Positions 11,001 through 20,973 of a stretch of 64,000 nt of DNA are shown piece by piece; within the stretch, counting starts at the first letter, position 1; every line of letters starts with the position of its first letter. Origin of the DNA: Fagopyrum homotropicum (Eukaryota; Streptophyta; Magnoliopsida; Caryophyllales; Polygonaceae); contig BSWB01000007.1 of the NCBI GenBank assembly GCA_033239125.1, positions 107,638,082 to 107,702,081 of the forward strand, in the 5' to 3' direction. The notes below the pieces were generated by a model. That model was not told the DNA's origin and did not search any database. It saw only the letters and a program-made list of their open reading frames with translations. A program made the position numbers and the translations under genes.

Positions 11001-12057
11001 CGGAGGGTTCATAGTTTGTGAATTGAGAAAAATCATTGCATACATGCACCGTAGCTCCTGAATCGAACCACCAATCCTTAGATTTTGTTCCTGCAGCCAT
11101 TGAGACTTCAGTAACCATACCAATCTGTAATTCAAAAAACATCTCAGATACCATGGCAATGATATCTGATTTGTCTTTTTCAGTCACATTGGCTTGATTG
11201 CTGGACATCTCTTGTTGTTTTCGTTGCCATTTTCTGCATTCTCTCTTGAAATGCCCCGGTATCTTGCAGAAGTGGCATTTTGGCCTATTATCTTTATCAT
11301 CCTTCTTAGGCTTCTTAGAGTTGTTGTAGTTTTTATTCCCATCAGGCTTCTTCCTTTTGTTCTGATTAGAATTCTCACCAACAACATAATTCACCTTATT
11401 TTCAGATTGTGAATCCACTTGCTTTTTGTATTGATATCTCGTTTCTTCCTCAATACGCAAATGTTTCTGAATCTGTTCCAAGGACAATTCTTCTGTGGTA
11501 TGTAAGAGTTTCTTCCGATAATCATTCCAAGTCGTAGGCAACTTTGCAATGATTGCCCTCACTTGTAATGACTCGGAGATATCAATTTTCAACTCCTTGA
11601 GTCGGTTAACAATACTCTGTAGATCATGAACTTGATCCATGACAGGTTTATCAGCACTCATAGCAAATTCAAAGTATTTCATGATAAGAAACTTATCTGC
11701 GCCTTGCTTTTCATTGTTGTATCGCGTCTCCAGCGTGATCCAAATCTCCTTTGGCGATCTGATTGCCGTGAACAGATTGTAAAGTCTGTCAGAGAGTCGG
11801 TTGAGGATATGACCTCTACACAGAACTTCGTCTTCATCTCTTTTCTTCCTTTGGTCCTTGATCTCTTGGTCCTCTTCATCTGTTGGATCTGGAATTGCCT
11901 CCAAATTGGCATCCAACACATAGGAAATCTTCAAGACTGTCAGTAGGAACATCATTTGGTCCTTCCAGCGGTTAAAGTTGGTCCCATCGAACCGATCAAG
12001 TTTGAAAAAATCTTGATTCATCAGGGTAAGGGCGGCTGCTTGTGATCCCGCCTCCAT
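8050..12057 (-). CDS. COP1 gag-pol polyprotein, 1335 aa, intact
   Basis: One open frame encodes all copia functions. A UBN2-type Gag occupies roughly residues 10-230, and a CCHC knuckle (CHFCKIPGHFKREC) lies near 260. The aspartic protease active site DSGA is near 330. The integrase HHCC region (LWHMRLAH, then CEIC) spans 458-495, and the D,D-35-E core has D near 520, D near 588 (SDRGGEY) and E near 622 (NGLAERKNRT). Reverse transcriptase runs from about 860 with YVDDM near 1018, and RNase H from about 1175 (TDASW, then MESEF). The start used is the first in-frame ATG at 12057; an in-frame GTG lies four codons upstream. No stop or frameshift is seen, so it may be functional. The residues RF in AKRFKQKEG differ from the commoner GY(T/S)QKEG. 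Confidence 0.95.
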   Translation of the reverse strand: MEAGSQAAALTLMNQDFFKLDRFDGTNFNRWKDQMMFLLTVLKISYVLDANLEAIPDPTDEEDQEIKDQRKKRDEDEVLCRGHILNRLSDRLYNLFTAIRSPKEIWITLETRYNNEKQGADKFLIMKYFEFAMSADKPVMDQVHDLQSIVNRLKELKIDISESLQVRAIIAKLPTTWNDYRKKLLHTTEELSLEQIQKHLRIEEETRYQYKKQVDSQSENKVNYVVGENSNQNKRKKPDGNKNYNNSKKPKKDDKDNRPKCHFCKIPGHFKRECRKWQRKQQEMSSNQANVTEKDKSDIIAMVSEMFFELQIGMVTEVSMAAGTKSKDWWFDSGATVHVCNDFSQFTNYEPSDKDDGVLMGNNNVAKVLGKGRVEVQFTSGKKIILTNVLHVPEIRKNLVSASLLCKAGVKAVLESDKLILTKNGAFVGKGYSCDGMFKLSINIINNNTSTSAYIVELSPSLWHMRLAHVNFGSIKFMSKHGMITCDSHVFDKHCEICVQAKMAKRPFPTVDKTNEILELIHSDICELNGILTRGGNRYFITFTDDKSRYTRVYLMRKKDEAFEKFKIYKAEVENQKDKKIKILRSDRGGEYFSNEFNEFCENSGIIHQRTTPYTPQQNGLAERKNRTLCDMVNSMMLNAKVPSNLWGEALLTACYLHNRIPSRRTKVSPYEVWNGRQPNLNYIKVWGCIAYYRIPDPKKTKLGPKALKSIFLRYAENSKAYRFLDVDSNQIIESRDAEFFETQFSGDVTSENVGNTTYTAPSSSLSRKRQLNEPMEQRRSQRVRIQQQFGSDFSLPNDVLFLVEGTRNEVLNEIPFVFQIEGDPKTFNEAMSSRDVAFWKEAVNDEMDSIMSNNTWVLVDLPKGSKPISSKWVFRRKYNTDGTIQTFKARLVAKRFKQKEGIDYFDTYAPVARITSIRVLLALASLYKLQVHQMDVKTAFLNGDLDEELYMEQPEGFVVPGNENKVCKLTKSLYGLKQAPKQWHEKFDSAILSFGFKHNGADRCVYTKFSDKYSVIICLYVDDMLIISNQIEGVTETKNFLKSQFKMKDLGEVDTILGIKILKNSGDFTMTQSHYIQKMLETFKHLTIKETNTPYDPSCKLFKNESRSNSQKDYASAIGSLMYAMHCTRPDIAFAICKLSRYTSNSGIEHWKAISRVLGYLKKTAELKLSYNSFPAVLEGFTDASWISSTDENKSTSGWVFTLAGGAISWASKKQTCITHSTMESEFIALAAAGKEAEWLRNFLLDIQLWPQPMPPVSVFCDSAATLSRAYNKIYNGKSRHISLRHAYVRQLIEEGVITIIYVKSCKNLADPFTKALSREMVRNTSAAMGLKLI

Positions 12058-12058
12058 A

Positions 12059-12148
12059 ACAAATATCACTTTAAAATTGTTGGTAATTTAGAGTTTTATA
12101 AAATGCTTTGAGGCGTGAAAAGATCACTATCTTTAAAGTGATATTTGT
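12059..12148 (-). repeat. 17-bp perfect inverted repeat across the COP1 LTR/leader boundary
   Basis: Plus-strand 12059-12075 reads ACAAATATCACTTTAAA and 12132-12148 reads its exact reverse complement, TTTAAAGTGATATTTGT. One arm lies in the 5' LTR. The other fills the position just after the LTR end where the tRNA primer-binding site normally sits, ending 1 nt before the ATG codon at 12057. The loop is 56 nt. In the transcript this would form a long stable hairpin. Confidence 0.9.
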
Positions 12149-12490
12149 CCCCTCTAATTGCTGTTAGGGTTGCAGACAAATTCACCTCCCAAGATACAAC
12201 AAAGCCCTTAAAGAAATCAGACAGCAAATCTGAGTTTCTTTCTTATTTTTCTAGTGAAGAATATTTCTCTATTTATAGAGAATTCTCTGAACTGTCTGCG
12301 ACAGTTAATTCAGTTTTACAGTTAGAATTGCAGTTAGGAGAGCAGTTATATATTCCTTCCTGCGAAAGATCACAACCATTCATCTTTCAAATATATTAAT
12401 GTTTAATCTCAGCCACAAATTATTTGAAATCTGTCTACTCTCTTTAAATACAGAATCTGTATAAGTCTTATTAATAGACTTTTACCAACA
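12078..12490 (-). repeat. COP1 5' LTR (413 bp)
   Basis: This is the 5' LTR in the element's orientation. It contains a TATAAATA box and the upstream arm of the 17-bp inverted repeat. The LTR ends three bases beyond the start of the leader arm, leaving only AA between the LTR and the repeat. Confidence 0.95.
12270..12277 (-). promoter_or_regulatory. COP1 LTR TATA box
   Basis: TATAAATA on the minus strand, in the middle of the 5' LTR and embedded in the small palindrome CTCTATTTATAGAG. Transcription would be expected to start roughly 30 nt downstream, near 12240, leaving about 160 nt of R-U5 before the LTR end. Confidence 0.6.
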
Positions 12491-12495
12491 TATGA

Positions 12496-13012
12496 TTACC
12501 TTGATATGATCGTACTGATGATGAGGTAGACGAAGGATGCCGAAGCACGAAAGTGAGAACCCCACGGGAGTTTCTTACGTTTCCCTGCACAGTTATTTGG
12601 TTCAAGCACGACCATACAATTCTTTAGAAATATCATCAACTCATAACGCAATCAATATCGCAGATTATGCCTAACTTTAAAATTATAACTAATAACCTCA
12701 GCCCCCATAAGTTTCGGCTATGAACAAAATTAACAGGACACCAAAATTAGGCACTAAAAGCAGTTGCGCACAAACGAGTATCACAGATTATTATCAGATT
12801 ACAAACATACGCATGCATTCATAAATTTACTGATGAAAACCTGCAAAGTGATACATAGACACATGACCTCGAAGCTCCAACAACCAATACCACTTTCCCA
12901 TGAGGCCTAGCAGGACAGACGATTCTGCCATATGTATAAAGTAGCTTCAGACAACTTTGAGTTATAACTAAGATTCTAACACCTCACCACGTCACTTTTA
13001 GCAGTGATCGGC
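12496..13012 (-). other. 3' flank and likely 3' UTR of the SKIP31-like gene
   Basis: About 0.5 kb between COP1 and the stop codon of the F-box gene. No separate gene is seen. At least the part near 13012 is likely 3' untranslated sequence, but I cannot place the polyadenylation site. COP1 inserted at the far end of this segment. Confidence 0.5.
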
Positions 13013-16000
13013 TCAGCAAAACCTCAACGCAGCTTCAAGCTCCTTCTCGTCAGCACAGCTGTAACCCAGTAGATATGCGCGTGCTGCCACAAACAGTTGA
13101 ATCACATGAGTATTTTTAAGACCAAATGTGAATTTTAAACAAAAAGGCAAGACGTGGAGTTGAGTCATATACCGAAACGGCCTGCTCCCATAAATGGCTC
13201 AGCTTCATCCATTGCACCAATCAATTGCTGTTCCTGTGTCAGAAAACCAAAGAAATGGAGCGTTAGAGTCCTGCTATAAGATCATTGAAAAACTCTACAT
13301 ACTTTCAATGGAGAGGATTAGAAAAGAAAATGAAAGAGAAGCGAACAGAAAACAAGCATTACGGCTAAGTCGTTAACTAAACAATGAAAAGGATCTAAAA
13401 AGACTTGAGGCTCGTTTGGTATGACTGCAAAAATAGGGTTGGAATCAAGAACCGGAATGGAATAGAGTGGAATAAATCATTCCTTGATACTTGGTGTTTG
13501 ATATGACATTGAAAGGAATGATTCTTGAAAATTAGTATTTTATATGAGTTATGGAATGATTAATCATATTATATTAGTATTGTCAAAAAACAAAGATTTG
13601 CAGCAAAAATATTTTATAATGCGTTTTTTAGTAATCACCTTATAATATTTTTAAAATTAAAAACCCCTTATAAAATCTAATTTGTCAAATTGAACCACTT
13701 ATATTGCTTACTCTTTGGTTATATATTACACCATGTGAAATACCCTTACTACAGTTAATTGATTGATTTAATAGTTTTGTAAAATAATAATTTTATAAGT
13801 TTATTGAAAGATACTTCAATTAATTGATAGGTGAATGTTTTAGAGAAAAAAAAACATTTTAAATTTTATCAAATTAAATAATAAAGTATAATAAAGATAT
13901 TATAAATATATAGATATACACGTGGGTTTATTATTGGAATTGGTAATATCTTGGAATGGATCAAACCCTCCTTTTGTATTTGGGATCAAGGTCGTGAAAT
14001 CATTTTTACGAGCAATGGGCATGACTCATTCCAATACCAATTCCTAATTCAATGGAATTCGTACCAAACTGAGCCCTAACTGAAGAAAACAAATCGGACA
14101 CATTTCTCGATGTTATAATACATGTATTATCAAGCAAGATAAGTCGGACACATTTAAGTTGGTATAAAAAACAGTCTGTAAACTAGACATAATTCGTAAC
14201 AAATCTCAGAGTCGTAAAAAATTTCTTTAATATTAAAAAGCATATCTATACAGTTCATCAATATCATGAAGAATGTGGAATATGGATGCAGAGAAAACAG
14301 CTGTCTACTATAACATAGTTAGAGTAAACAAGTCAAATAGAACACGGATTTCGCAATCATACTTACCGCATCAGATCCCATCTCGCTTGGTGAAAGCAGG
14401 GTGTCAAAGCAGCGTCCGGACACTCTGCAAACCCAAAGTTCATTTTCAGGATCCAAAATTACTTCTCGACATGTCTCATCACAAACTGCAAGGAGGTTGA
14501 AGAATTGGTCATGGGTTAGTAGGAATTCTTCAAGCCCATCCAACAAAAATGTATGCCCATAAGTAGCATGAAATAATAAAATGTTATCCACCTATTTTTT
14601 AGGGGAAGACGACCTCCAATGGTGAAGATATCTTACCATGAACATTTCCAGTCTTTTCACATACAAAGACATTCCCAATTTGGTGGTAAGAGCATGATTC
14701 TCCAGAGCATGCATGGTCAACTGCAACCTTACCGTTGAGGCCCTTGCTACTTTTCCAAATATCAATTTGATCAGCAACTGTTTTATCCACAATCAGTAGA
14801 TCATCATTCACCTTTTGTCAAGAATGTACAACAAAAATATCCATTGGTCAGACAAATATTCTTCTAGTACCGAAGCAAAACTTCTCAACCCAAAAAACCA
14901 AAAGCATAAAGAAGAAAAGCAATTTAAACGATATAGGAATGATTCAATGAATATATGGCAATCAAATTAATGAAATAGTGTTTTATGTGATACCATAATT
15001 TTGTGTATTATAAACTAGTTTGATTTCCCATATTTTACACAGGGTGGTTATATATATATATATATATATTGAAATATATAAGTTTTTTCAAGCGATAAGA
15101 TAACAAATAAAGTATATGAGGTTAGTTGTTGATAATGTATGCAAATAATTGCAAGCCACATAAATCATATAATTTAAATCAAACAAACTATATAAATGAA
15201 AATTATATTAAAAAGCTAGAAGTTTTGATTTTGTAAATAATCACTCGGTACTTACTATATGATATAACCCTTTTAGAAATAAAAAAAAAACAAATCAAAT
15301 ATACATAAACTTTTTCCTAATTTATGGGTTTATAATATAATAATTTAAATAATATTCTATATAACACCATTTATATTCTTTATAAAGATGATGAAATAGA
15401 AGTGTTAGCACATAATATCTTGATTATATTTTCTCTTAAGCCAGATATAGTAAGTACACTGCAAATTATCCTAATTAGCTTTATAACTAAATATATCTAA
15501 TTTAATAGCAATGAATAGATTATTTTGCTGCATAATTTTAGTTAAAATGATGATGTGGTTTACATGGTTGTTGATATGTCACCTTATTCGGCTTTTAGGC
15601 TTATAGATTTGTTATTCATATTGTCATTAGCAGATACAAGCCTATAATAATGCACATAGTTATCCTATTAAATTCTCAAACTTGGTATCCAGCATAATCT
15701 GAATCTCATTTGCTGTCTTCTTCTTTTGAACGGGGAAAAAGATTCAGTTGGAAAGACATTTCTATTGAAAATCAAGAAATGTCATCGTAGCCTTCATTAA
15801 TTTTATTAAGAATTTTCTCTCGCATAAGCCGTCTTTTTTAAGCTGTATCTCAATGTTATACATCTTTTTTATTGTTCTCTTTACACGTTTATCTGCAAAC
15901 TTTTCGATGTGTTCTACTTCGTACCTAATTTGTATAAACCTGAATAACATCTTCATAAGATTGTATCATACATTCTTCTATATATAGTTTTTTCCATGAA

Positions 16001-19000
16001 TTTGTACATTGTTTCCCCTATATAGTTGGCTTTCATTTATTACTACGCCTTTTGCAGACTTCAACTTGCTCCTGCATATTTTCCTTCTAAAATATTGCTT
16101 GCTCGCTCTTACTTTATGGACTTGGACTTGGCTCTTCTTGAAACTACTGTTGCCAATTTTCAAGACACCTATTTGACCGCACAGCGCCCTTATATGAGCT
16201 TGTTCAACTACTACAAATCTTTTCCAATATAAATTTATCCTACAAACTTAGCTGTTTCTAGCTGCCTAGTTCCAATAAATTCATCACAATCTAATATACA
16301 CCTACTCCTCGATATTATCACCCTAACAGCATGTATAATTTTCTACTTTCAACTCTCCACTCCATTCTTGAATAATAAAACCTGCAAAGTTATGAAGTAC
16401 ATTTTGTACATAGTATTGAGTATCCTACAAACTTGTTCACTCTTCTCTACTACACTCTTTTTCCACTCCATTATACATGCACACACAATAGTTTAGATGA
16501 AAACTAGTTACCTGTGAAGGCAGAGGTGCTTCACTTCTTCTTGCAGAATGCATTTGAATGTAATACTCTTTAAACTCAGGTTGACAATTCCTTGTATATT
16601 CAATCAGATCTTCTTCATCTCGCTACAATAGTGAAAATATTTATCAATAAGAATTAGATAGGCCAAATAATTTGCACAAACAAACTACAATGTACAGAGG
16701 ATTATGCATTGTCATTTCTTTGCATGAAACATTTAACTATTTGATATCTAGAGACATACACCAATAGAAAATCACACGTTTATCAAGTCACGTCATCAAC
16801 AGAAGTAGGATACCCGGATATACAAGGTTTTCCAAGCACATTCACGCAGCTTTTTAGCGGAAGACAACAAGCCCCATCGTAAACAGTACCTGCACATTGA
16901 AAAGAAAATTGAGAGACCAGTATACACTACTCTCATTGACACCGTTTTACAACTAAATAAAGAATAAATAACAGTGGCATAGGCCAAAAGGTATCACACA
17001 ACTACGATGACATGTTGAAATCCGACAAGGTGAAGCGTCCCTGTTTCTATCACGATTCTAAACTAAGCTATAGTTTAAAGGATCATAATTGTTGCATAGT
17101 TGGAATTTTCTTTCACCTTTTGATTAATGCTTGAAAATTTGCAACGAGCTAGCCAAGGTAGTGCTACGTTTCAATGAAATATCAATGTGCTATATGGTTT
17201 TACACTTTAACCATTTAACCAAAATAACTTATCATCGAAAGCTATATGAAACTTAATAATCTGAAGGGAGGATTATGACATTCTTAGAATACCATGATAA
17301 CCTCTCATAAATACATGTACACATACACATAGGAATAATAAATCCTTCTTTGTTTAAGAAACTCAATTGCACAAAGCCTCTCTTTTTATTCACCCTTTAG
17401 GCTATCTATAAAATTTTAGGTTTTATCTTGGGGCAATACTTTTAAAGAGAGGTTTACAAAAAATGCCACCAATTTTAGTTTGTTAAGTGGATAAGGAAAC
17501 AATTAGTGAAGTGCAAAACGTTACACTGACGTTGCCATTGGGATTTAATCCAATTTAGATTGTTTTCATGAAAAATGTTCCAAACAACTGGAGTTTGTGA
17601 TTGGCTAAGCCATGCACCCCCATTCACCTAAACTGCTACCAAAGATATGATCTACGACGCTTAATGCACAAGTAGTCGAATAATCAAATTGCTGTTGACA
17701 ACAATTAAAAGTGTTTACCTTTTGCAATTTTTCCTAGTTTAATCAACCCAAGAACAAAATTTACAATTGGGCAATTCAATTATAGGAGTACAAATTTGGA
17801 AATTAAGTATAGAATTAAAAAATGGAAACAGTTAAAATTAGTTGCTACAAGCATATCAAACTCGCATCATGATAATTATAAATATCACGGACTCAAAATC
17901 TAAGTCAGTCAGTCTCTTTCTTTTCATATCCAGGAAAAAAGGGAGGCCACTGATTGAGAATAAAAATGCGCAAGATGTCTTTTGTTACAGCAATGAAGAA
18001 GAAACAACATTACTAGAATGTTATGAATGAAGGGGGGACTTATACTCACAAGCGTCTCCATAAAGATTCATCAGCTGCCACATGATTCATGAATGTACAC
18101 ACTCCAGAACATGAAATTAGGTCCTGTAGATTATAATGTCCAACACGAAGGTATACATCAGACACTGCTATAGAAACGGCATATGATATCATAAAATAGA
18201 TGGATAGAAGATATGTTATTTTCTTATGTATTCCTACAGATAAACAAGAACTCCATAAGGTTAAATTGTGTTTTAAAGCAAACAAAAGAGGTAAAAGAAA
18301 GACAATGGGTGTGTTCTGTTAGGGGGTGATTTATGGGAACAGATAGACTTATGGGCATCAAGGGGATGAATTCCCCCTATAGCTCCAATCCATAGTGTAA
18401 GATTATGGGGATGATATGGAGGAATTATAGAATTTGTGATTGTTCACCGAACGGGCCCAATATAATATTACACAAAAGAGACTAGAGAGAATACAAACCT
18501 CAGAAGATAGGAACTTGAGGATATGATGAAAGAGCTCCGGAGGAACCTTACTTAATATCCCACTCTCTATCCTTTTCACTTCCATCTTAGTTACATTTCT
18601 ATTACAACATCCCTGCACAGTTTTGCTTGTAGTGGCATTGTTAGATTTGGTAGTTCCATCAACAACTGCACTTCTAGAATCCAAGCTATCGTTGTCTCTA
18701 CAAAACCTCTTTGCTGGTCTCTCCTTTTCTTCAGTACCCTCATCATCCTATACGACAGCACGATACCAACAAGTTAGAAAGTGAATTGCTATTTTCATCA
18801 ACAACTGACCTTAAATGCCTGCTCTGATAGAACCAGGATAGCAGAGTATTGAGTATGTGGATACTACAAGGAAAGCATTACAAAATGTCGGAACTCTTAT
18901 CTTTCCATCAATATAAACCCTCATGACCAACTCATCCATCCAGTCATACACAAATGTCAAACCTTGTGCACTATGCCGTCCTAGATGCCACATGAACCCA

Positions 19001-19374
19001 TTGTTCAAAAAAGATCACACTTAAAATACAAATACATTAGCTACTTGATTGGTTATTTAATTTGTAGTGATATAAGTGAGAACAGAAACAAACTGAAGCT
19101 AAACTAAGCACAATGTCAAAGGAATTCATAAACAGCGGAAGAAAACTTGATAGATAATATAAATAGGCAGCTTACGCCTAGAAAGCAAGTAACAAATCGA
19201 AGGTCGCACCTCGATCATCAGTCCAGCGACCACACAAACACATCAATTTTGGAATAAGTTAAAGAAGAAAAAAGAAAATGAAGAAGGTAGCGGGACCTGA
19301 GTAGATTCCCCGGATAGGACTTCAGATTCGAGGAATTGAGCTAGGTTTTCGTCTTCCTCATCCCATCCCGTCAT
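13013..19374 (-). CDS. SKIP31: SKIP31-like F-box protein, nine exons, 337 aa
   Basis: Coding exons, 5' to 3' on the minus strand: 19374-19297, 18747-18499, 18123-18050, 16889-16814, 16622-16512, 14811-14637, 14485-14367, 13233-13173 and 13083-13013. All eight introns are GT-AG, and the exons sum to 1014 nt in frame with one terminal TGA. The protein starts MTGWDEEDENLAQFLESEVL, an acidic N-terminus I associate with SKP1-interacting partner 31. The F-box spans about residues 91-134 (VPPELFHHILKFLSSEDLIS to ESLWRRL). A Cys-rich region (about 230-280: HACSGESCSY, VCEKTGNVHVCDETC) precedes a conserved tail ending ELEAALRFC. F-box proteins bring substrates to SCF E3 ubiquitin ligases through SKP1. 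Arabidopsis SKIP31 has been linked to JAZ repressor turnover in seeds. The gene looks intact; the symbol is by recognition, not a search. Confidence 0.93.
13409..14076. mobile_element. MITE-like inverted-repeat element in SKIP31 intron 7
   Basis: About 670 bp within the 1133-bp intron between the seventh and eighth coding exons. It starts GGCTCGTTTGGTATGA and ends with the reverse complement of GGCTCAGTTTGGTACGA. The interior is AT-rich with GGAATGG/ATTCC words near both ends and has no coding capacity. This is typical of a miniature inverted-repeat transposable element. The superfamily is uncertain because I could not define a clean target-site duplication. Confidence 0.7.
15049..15069. repeat. 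(TA)n microsatellite in SKIP31 intron 5
   Basis: Ten and a half TA units inside the largest intron (14812-16511, 1700 bp). The rest of that intron is AT-rich, and I see no gene or element ends in it. Confidence 0.9.
18307..18458. mobile_element. Small MITE-like element in SKIP31 intron 2
   Basis: About 152 bp in the 375-bp second intron. It begins GGGTGTGTTCTGTTAG, and its other end read in reverse is GGGCCCGTTCGGTGAA, an imperfect terminal inverted repeat (10 of 16 match). AAT is present on both outer sides and could be a 3-bp target duplication. It has no coding capacity. The assignment is tentative. Confidence 0.45.
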
Positions 19375-20039
19375 CTTGAACCTGAAACTGTAAACAAAGC
19401 TACAAAACTGAATTCCAGTAAACCCTCACCGGAATTTGGAGGAGCATTAAGCCAATTTTAGCACCCCGATTCCGCTGCAAATTCCAGTCGTTCGCGAATT
19501 CCCCTTCGCTGAAGGGGAGGATAAACGCATTGCTCCTTGGAATCTTCGATCGACAGTCGGTGCGGTCCTTCGCGGGTTGCAATCATGGGCCGGACTCTCA
19601 TGTTTGGGCTAATCAGGGCTAGCCCAACTAATTGAAGTTCTTTTAAAATTGATTTTTCAAAAGAGAGAAGCGATCACGCATGACATGCCTAAAACCAGTA
19701 GACGGATTCTGTCTTCCTAAGTTCCTAGTTAGGCAGACAAAATGTGTAATCACGATTAATTCAATTACATGTATGAAGTAGTCTATTATGCATACATGCT
19801 CCGGAATGAAAATAGTCGGCATGTCAATTACGCAAGATTCCAAAATGTAAATTGTTTAAACCGTTAATAGAACCGATGATTATGTATTTTGGGGCCGAGA
19901 CAAAACTCAATTATACATAGGGTTTGCAAAACTGATATTGTCTCTCAAATTAAAACTTGAAATGGATCCTAGTTTCCACTTTGGGAGTCATTTAAGTTAT
20001 TGTTTTTCACTTTGCAAAACCGGTGATTACGCATGCTAT
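19375..20039 (-). promoter_or_regulatory. SKIP31-like 5' UTR and promoter region
   Basis: This is the interval between the start codon and the GYP1 fragment. A TGGGCC box near 19587 resembles plant site II/TCP-type promoter elements, and a second TTGGGCTAATC follows at about 19603. A short upstream frame starts with an ATG at 19582 and ends near 19400, before the main start. It could be a uORF, or it could be removed if GTGAGG near 19432 acts as a 5' UTR intron donor. No other gene is seen. Confidence 0.45.
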
Positions 20040-20480
20040 GACCATAATCTTCTCTTTATCCACTTCTAGATCTCTTGTATTCACTACAAATCCAAGGAAA
20101 ATAACTTGGTTAGTACTAAACTGACATTTCTTGATATTACCACATAAGATTCATTTCTAAGAGTTCTTTGTACTTCCCTCAAGTGTTCCTCATGCTCCTC
20201 AAGTGATTTGTTGTAGACGAGAATGTCATCAAAGTAGACAACCACGAATTTTCCAATGAAACCACATAAGACATGATTCATCAATCTCATGAAAGTGTTA
20301 GGAGCGTAAGTCAAACCAAATGACATAACCAACAACTCATAAAAGAACAAACTTAGTTTTGAATGTTGTCTTTCATTCGTCTTCTTCTCTCATTCGAATC
20401 TGATGGTATCCACTTTTAAGATCAATTTTCGAAATAAAGTAGATCCACTAAGCTCATCTAGCATATCACTCAAACGGGAA
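20040..20480 (-). pseudogene. GYP1 reverse transcriptase fragment
   Basis: A minus-strand piece of Ty3/gypsy reverse transcriptase. Visible motifs are KIDLKSGYHQIRMREED near 20430, then MSFGLTYAPNTFMRLMNHVL, and VVYFDDILVYNKSLEEH with the catalytic FDD near 20230. It continues in a shifted frame to DLEVDKEKI near 20055. The sequence then stops abruptly near 20040, so RNase H, integrase and the 3' LTR are missing. The N-terminal part of the domain is also poor. It is part of the old element split by COP2. Confidence 0.85.
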
Positions 20481-20973
20481 ATGAGATGTCGATACATAGG
20501 CTCATAACAATAACTTCAAAATATTTTGAGGTAAGGTAGCATTGACTCATCACTCAAAGTCATTAGGCTTTTACATAGACTCGTATGAATAATATCCAAA
20601 GGGATATAATCATCAATAAACTCCCTTTTGGATGCTAAAAGAACTTGATTAGTCTCAGCAGAAGGAATCTCGGTGGTTACTCGGGCGAGATTTGTTCATT
20701 CGGCCGAGATTTTGATGAACTAGGATGAGGTTTGGCACTGGAGTGAGAATCTCCTACATTGGGGCGAGATTTTGTATTTCTCAAGCAAGATTTCACATCT
20801 TTGGCCGAGATTTCTTCTCTGGAGTGTGTTTCTCGTTCTCGTTCCTTTCGTTGTTCTTTCTTTTTTCATAATGTTCTGCAATTTGTAAAGGAGTCATAGG
20901 CTTAAGGGTAATTGTGTGTCTATTGAACTCAAATATTAGTAAATTCATCATGCTTGACTTTTCTATTAAATTG
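20481..20973 (-). other. GYP1 protease-RT linker with repeated CGAGATTT words
   Basis: No conserved domain here. The stretch 20660-20830 repeats a word of the form CGGCCGAGATTT at about 20682, 20701, 20761 and 20803, spaced by roughly 20-60 bp. See the motif findings. Confidence 0.5.

Larger units (their letters stand above)
7172..12490 (-). mobile_element. COP1, complete young Ty1/copia retrotransposon
   Basis: A complete 5.3-kb LTR retrotransposon on the minus strand. Two 413-bp LTRs (7172-7584 and 12078-12490) begin TGTTGG and end CCAACA. They are flanked by the perfect 5-bp target-site duplication TATGA (7167-7171 and 12491-12495). The LTRs differ at three positions, all transitions, so the insertion is recent. 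A polypurine tract AGTGGGGAT abuts the 3' LTR and fixes the orientation. One uninterrupted polyprotein fills most of the interior. No tRNA-type primer site was found at the 5' LTR edge. The element landed about 0.5 kb beyond the stop codon of the SKIP31-like gene, in the same orientation. Confidence 0.96.

Noticed and set aside
19400..19582. Separate small protein gene upstream of SKIP31
   Set aside because: No domain; it lies in the expected 5' UTR and may be partly intronic. Kept only as a possible uORF in the promoter entry.
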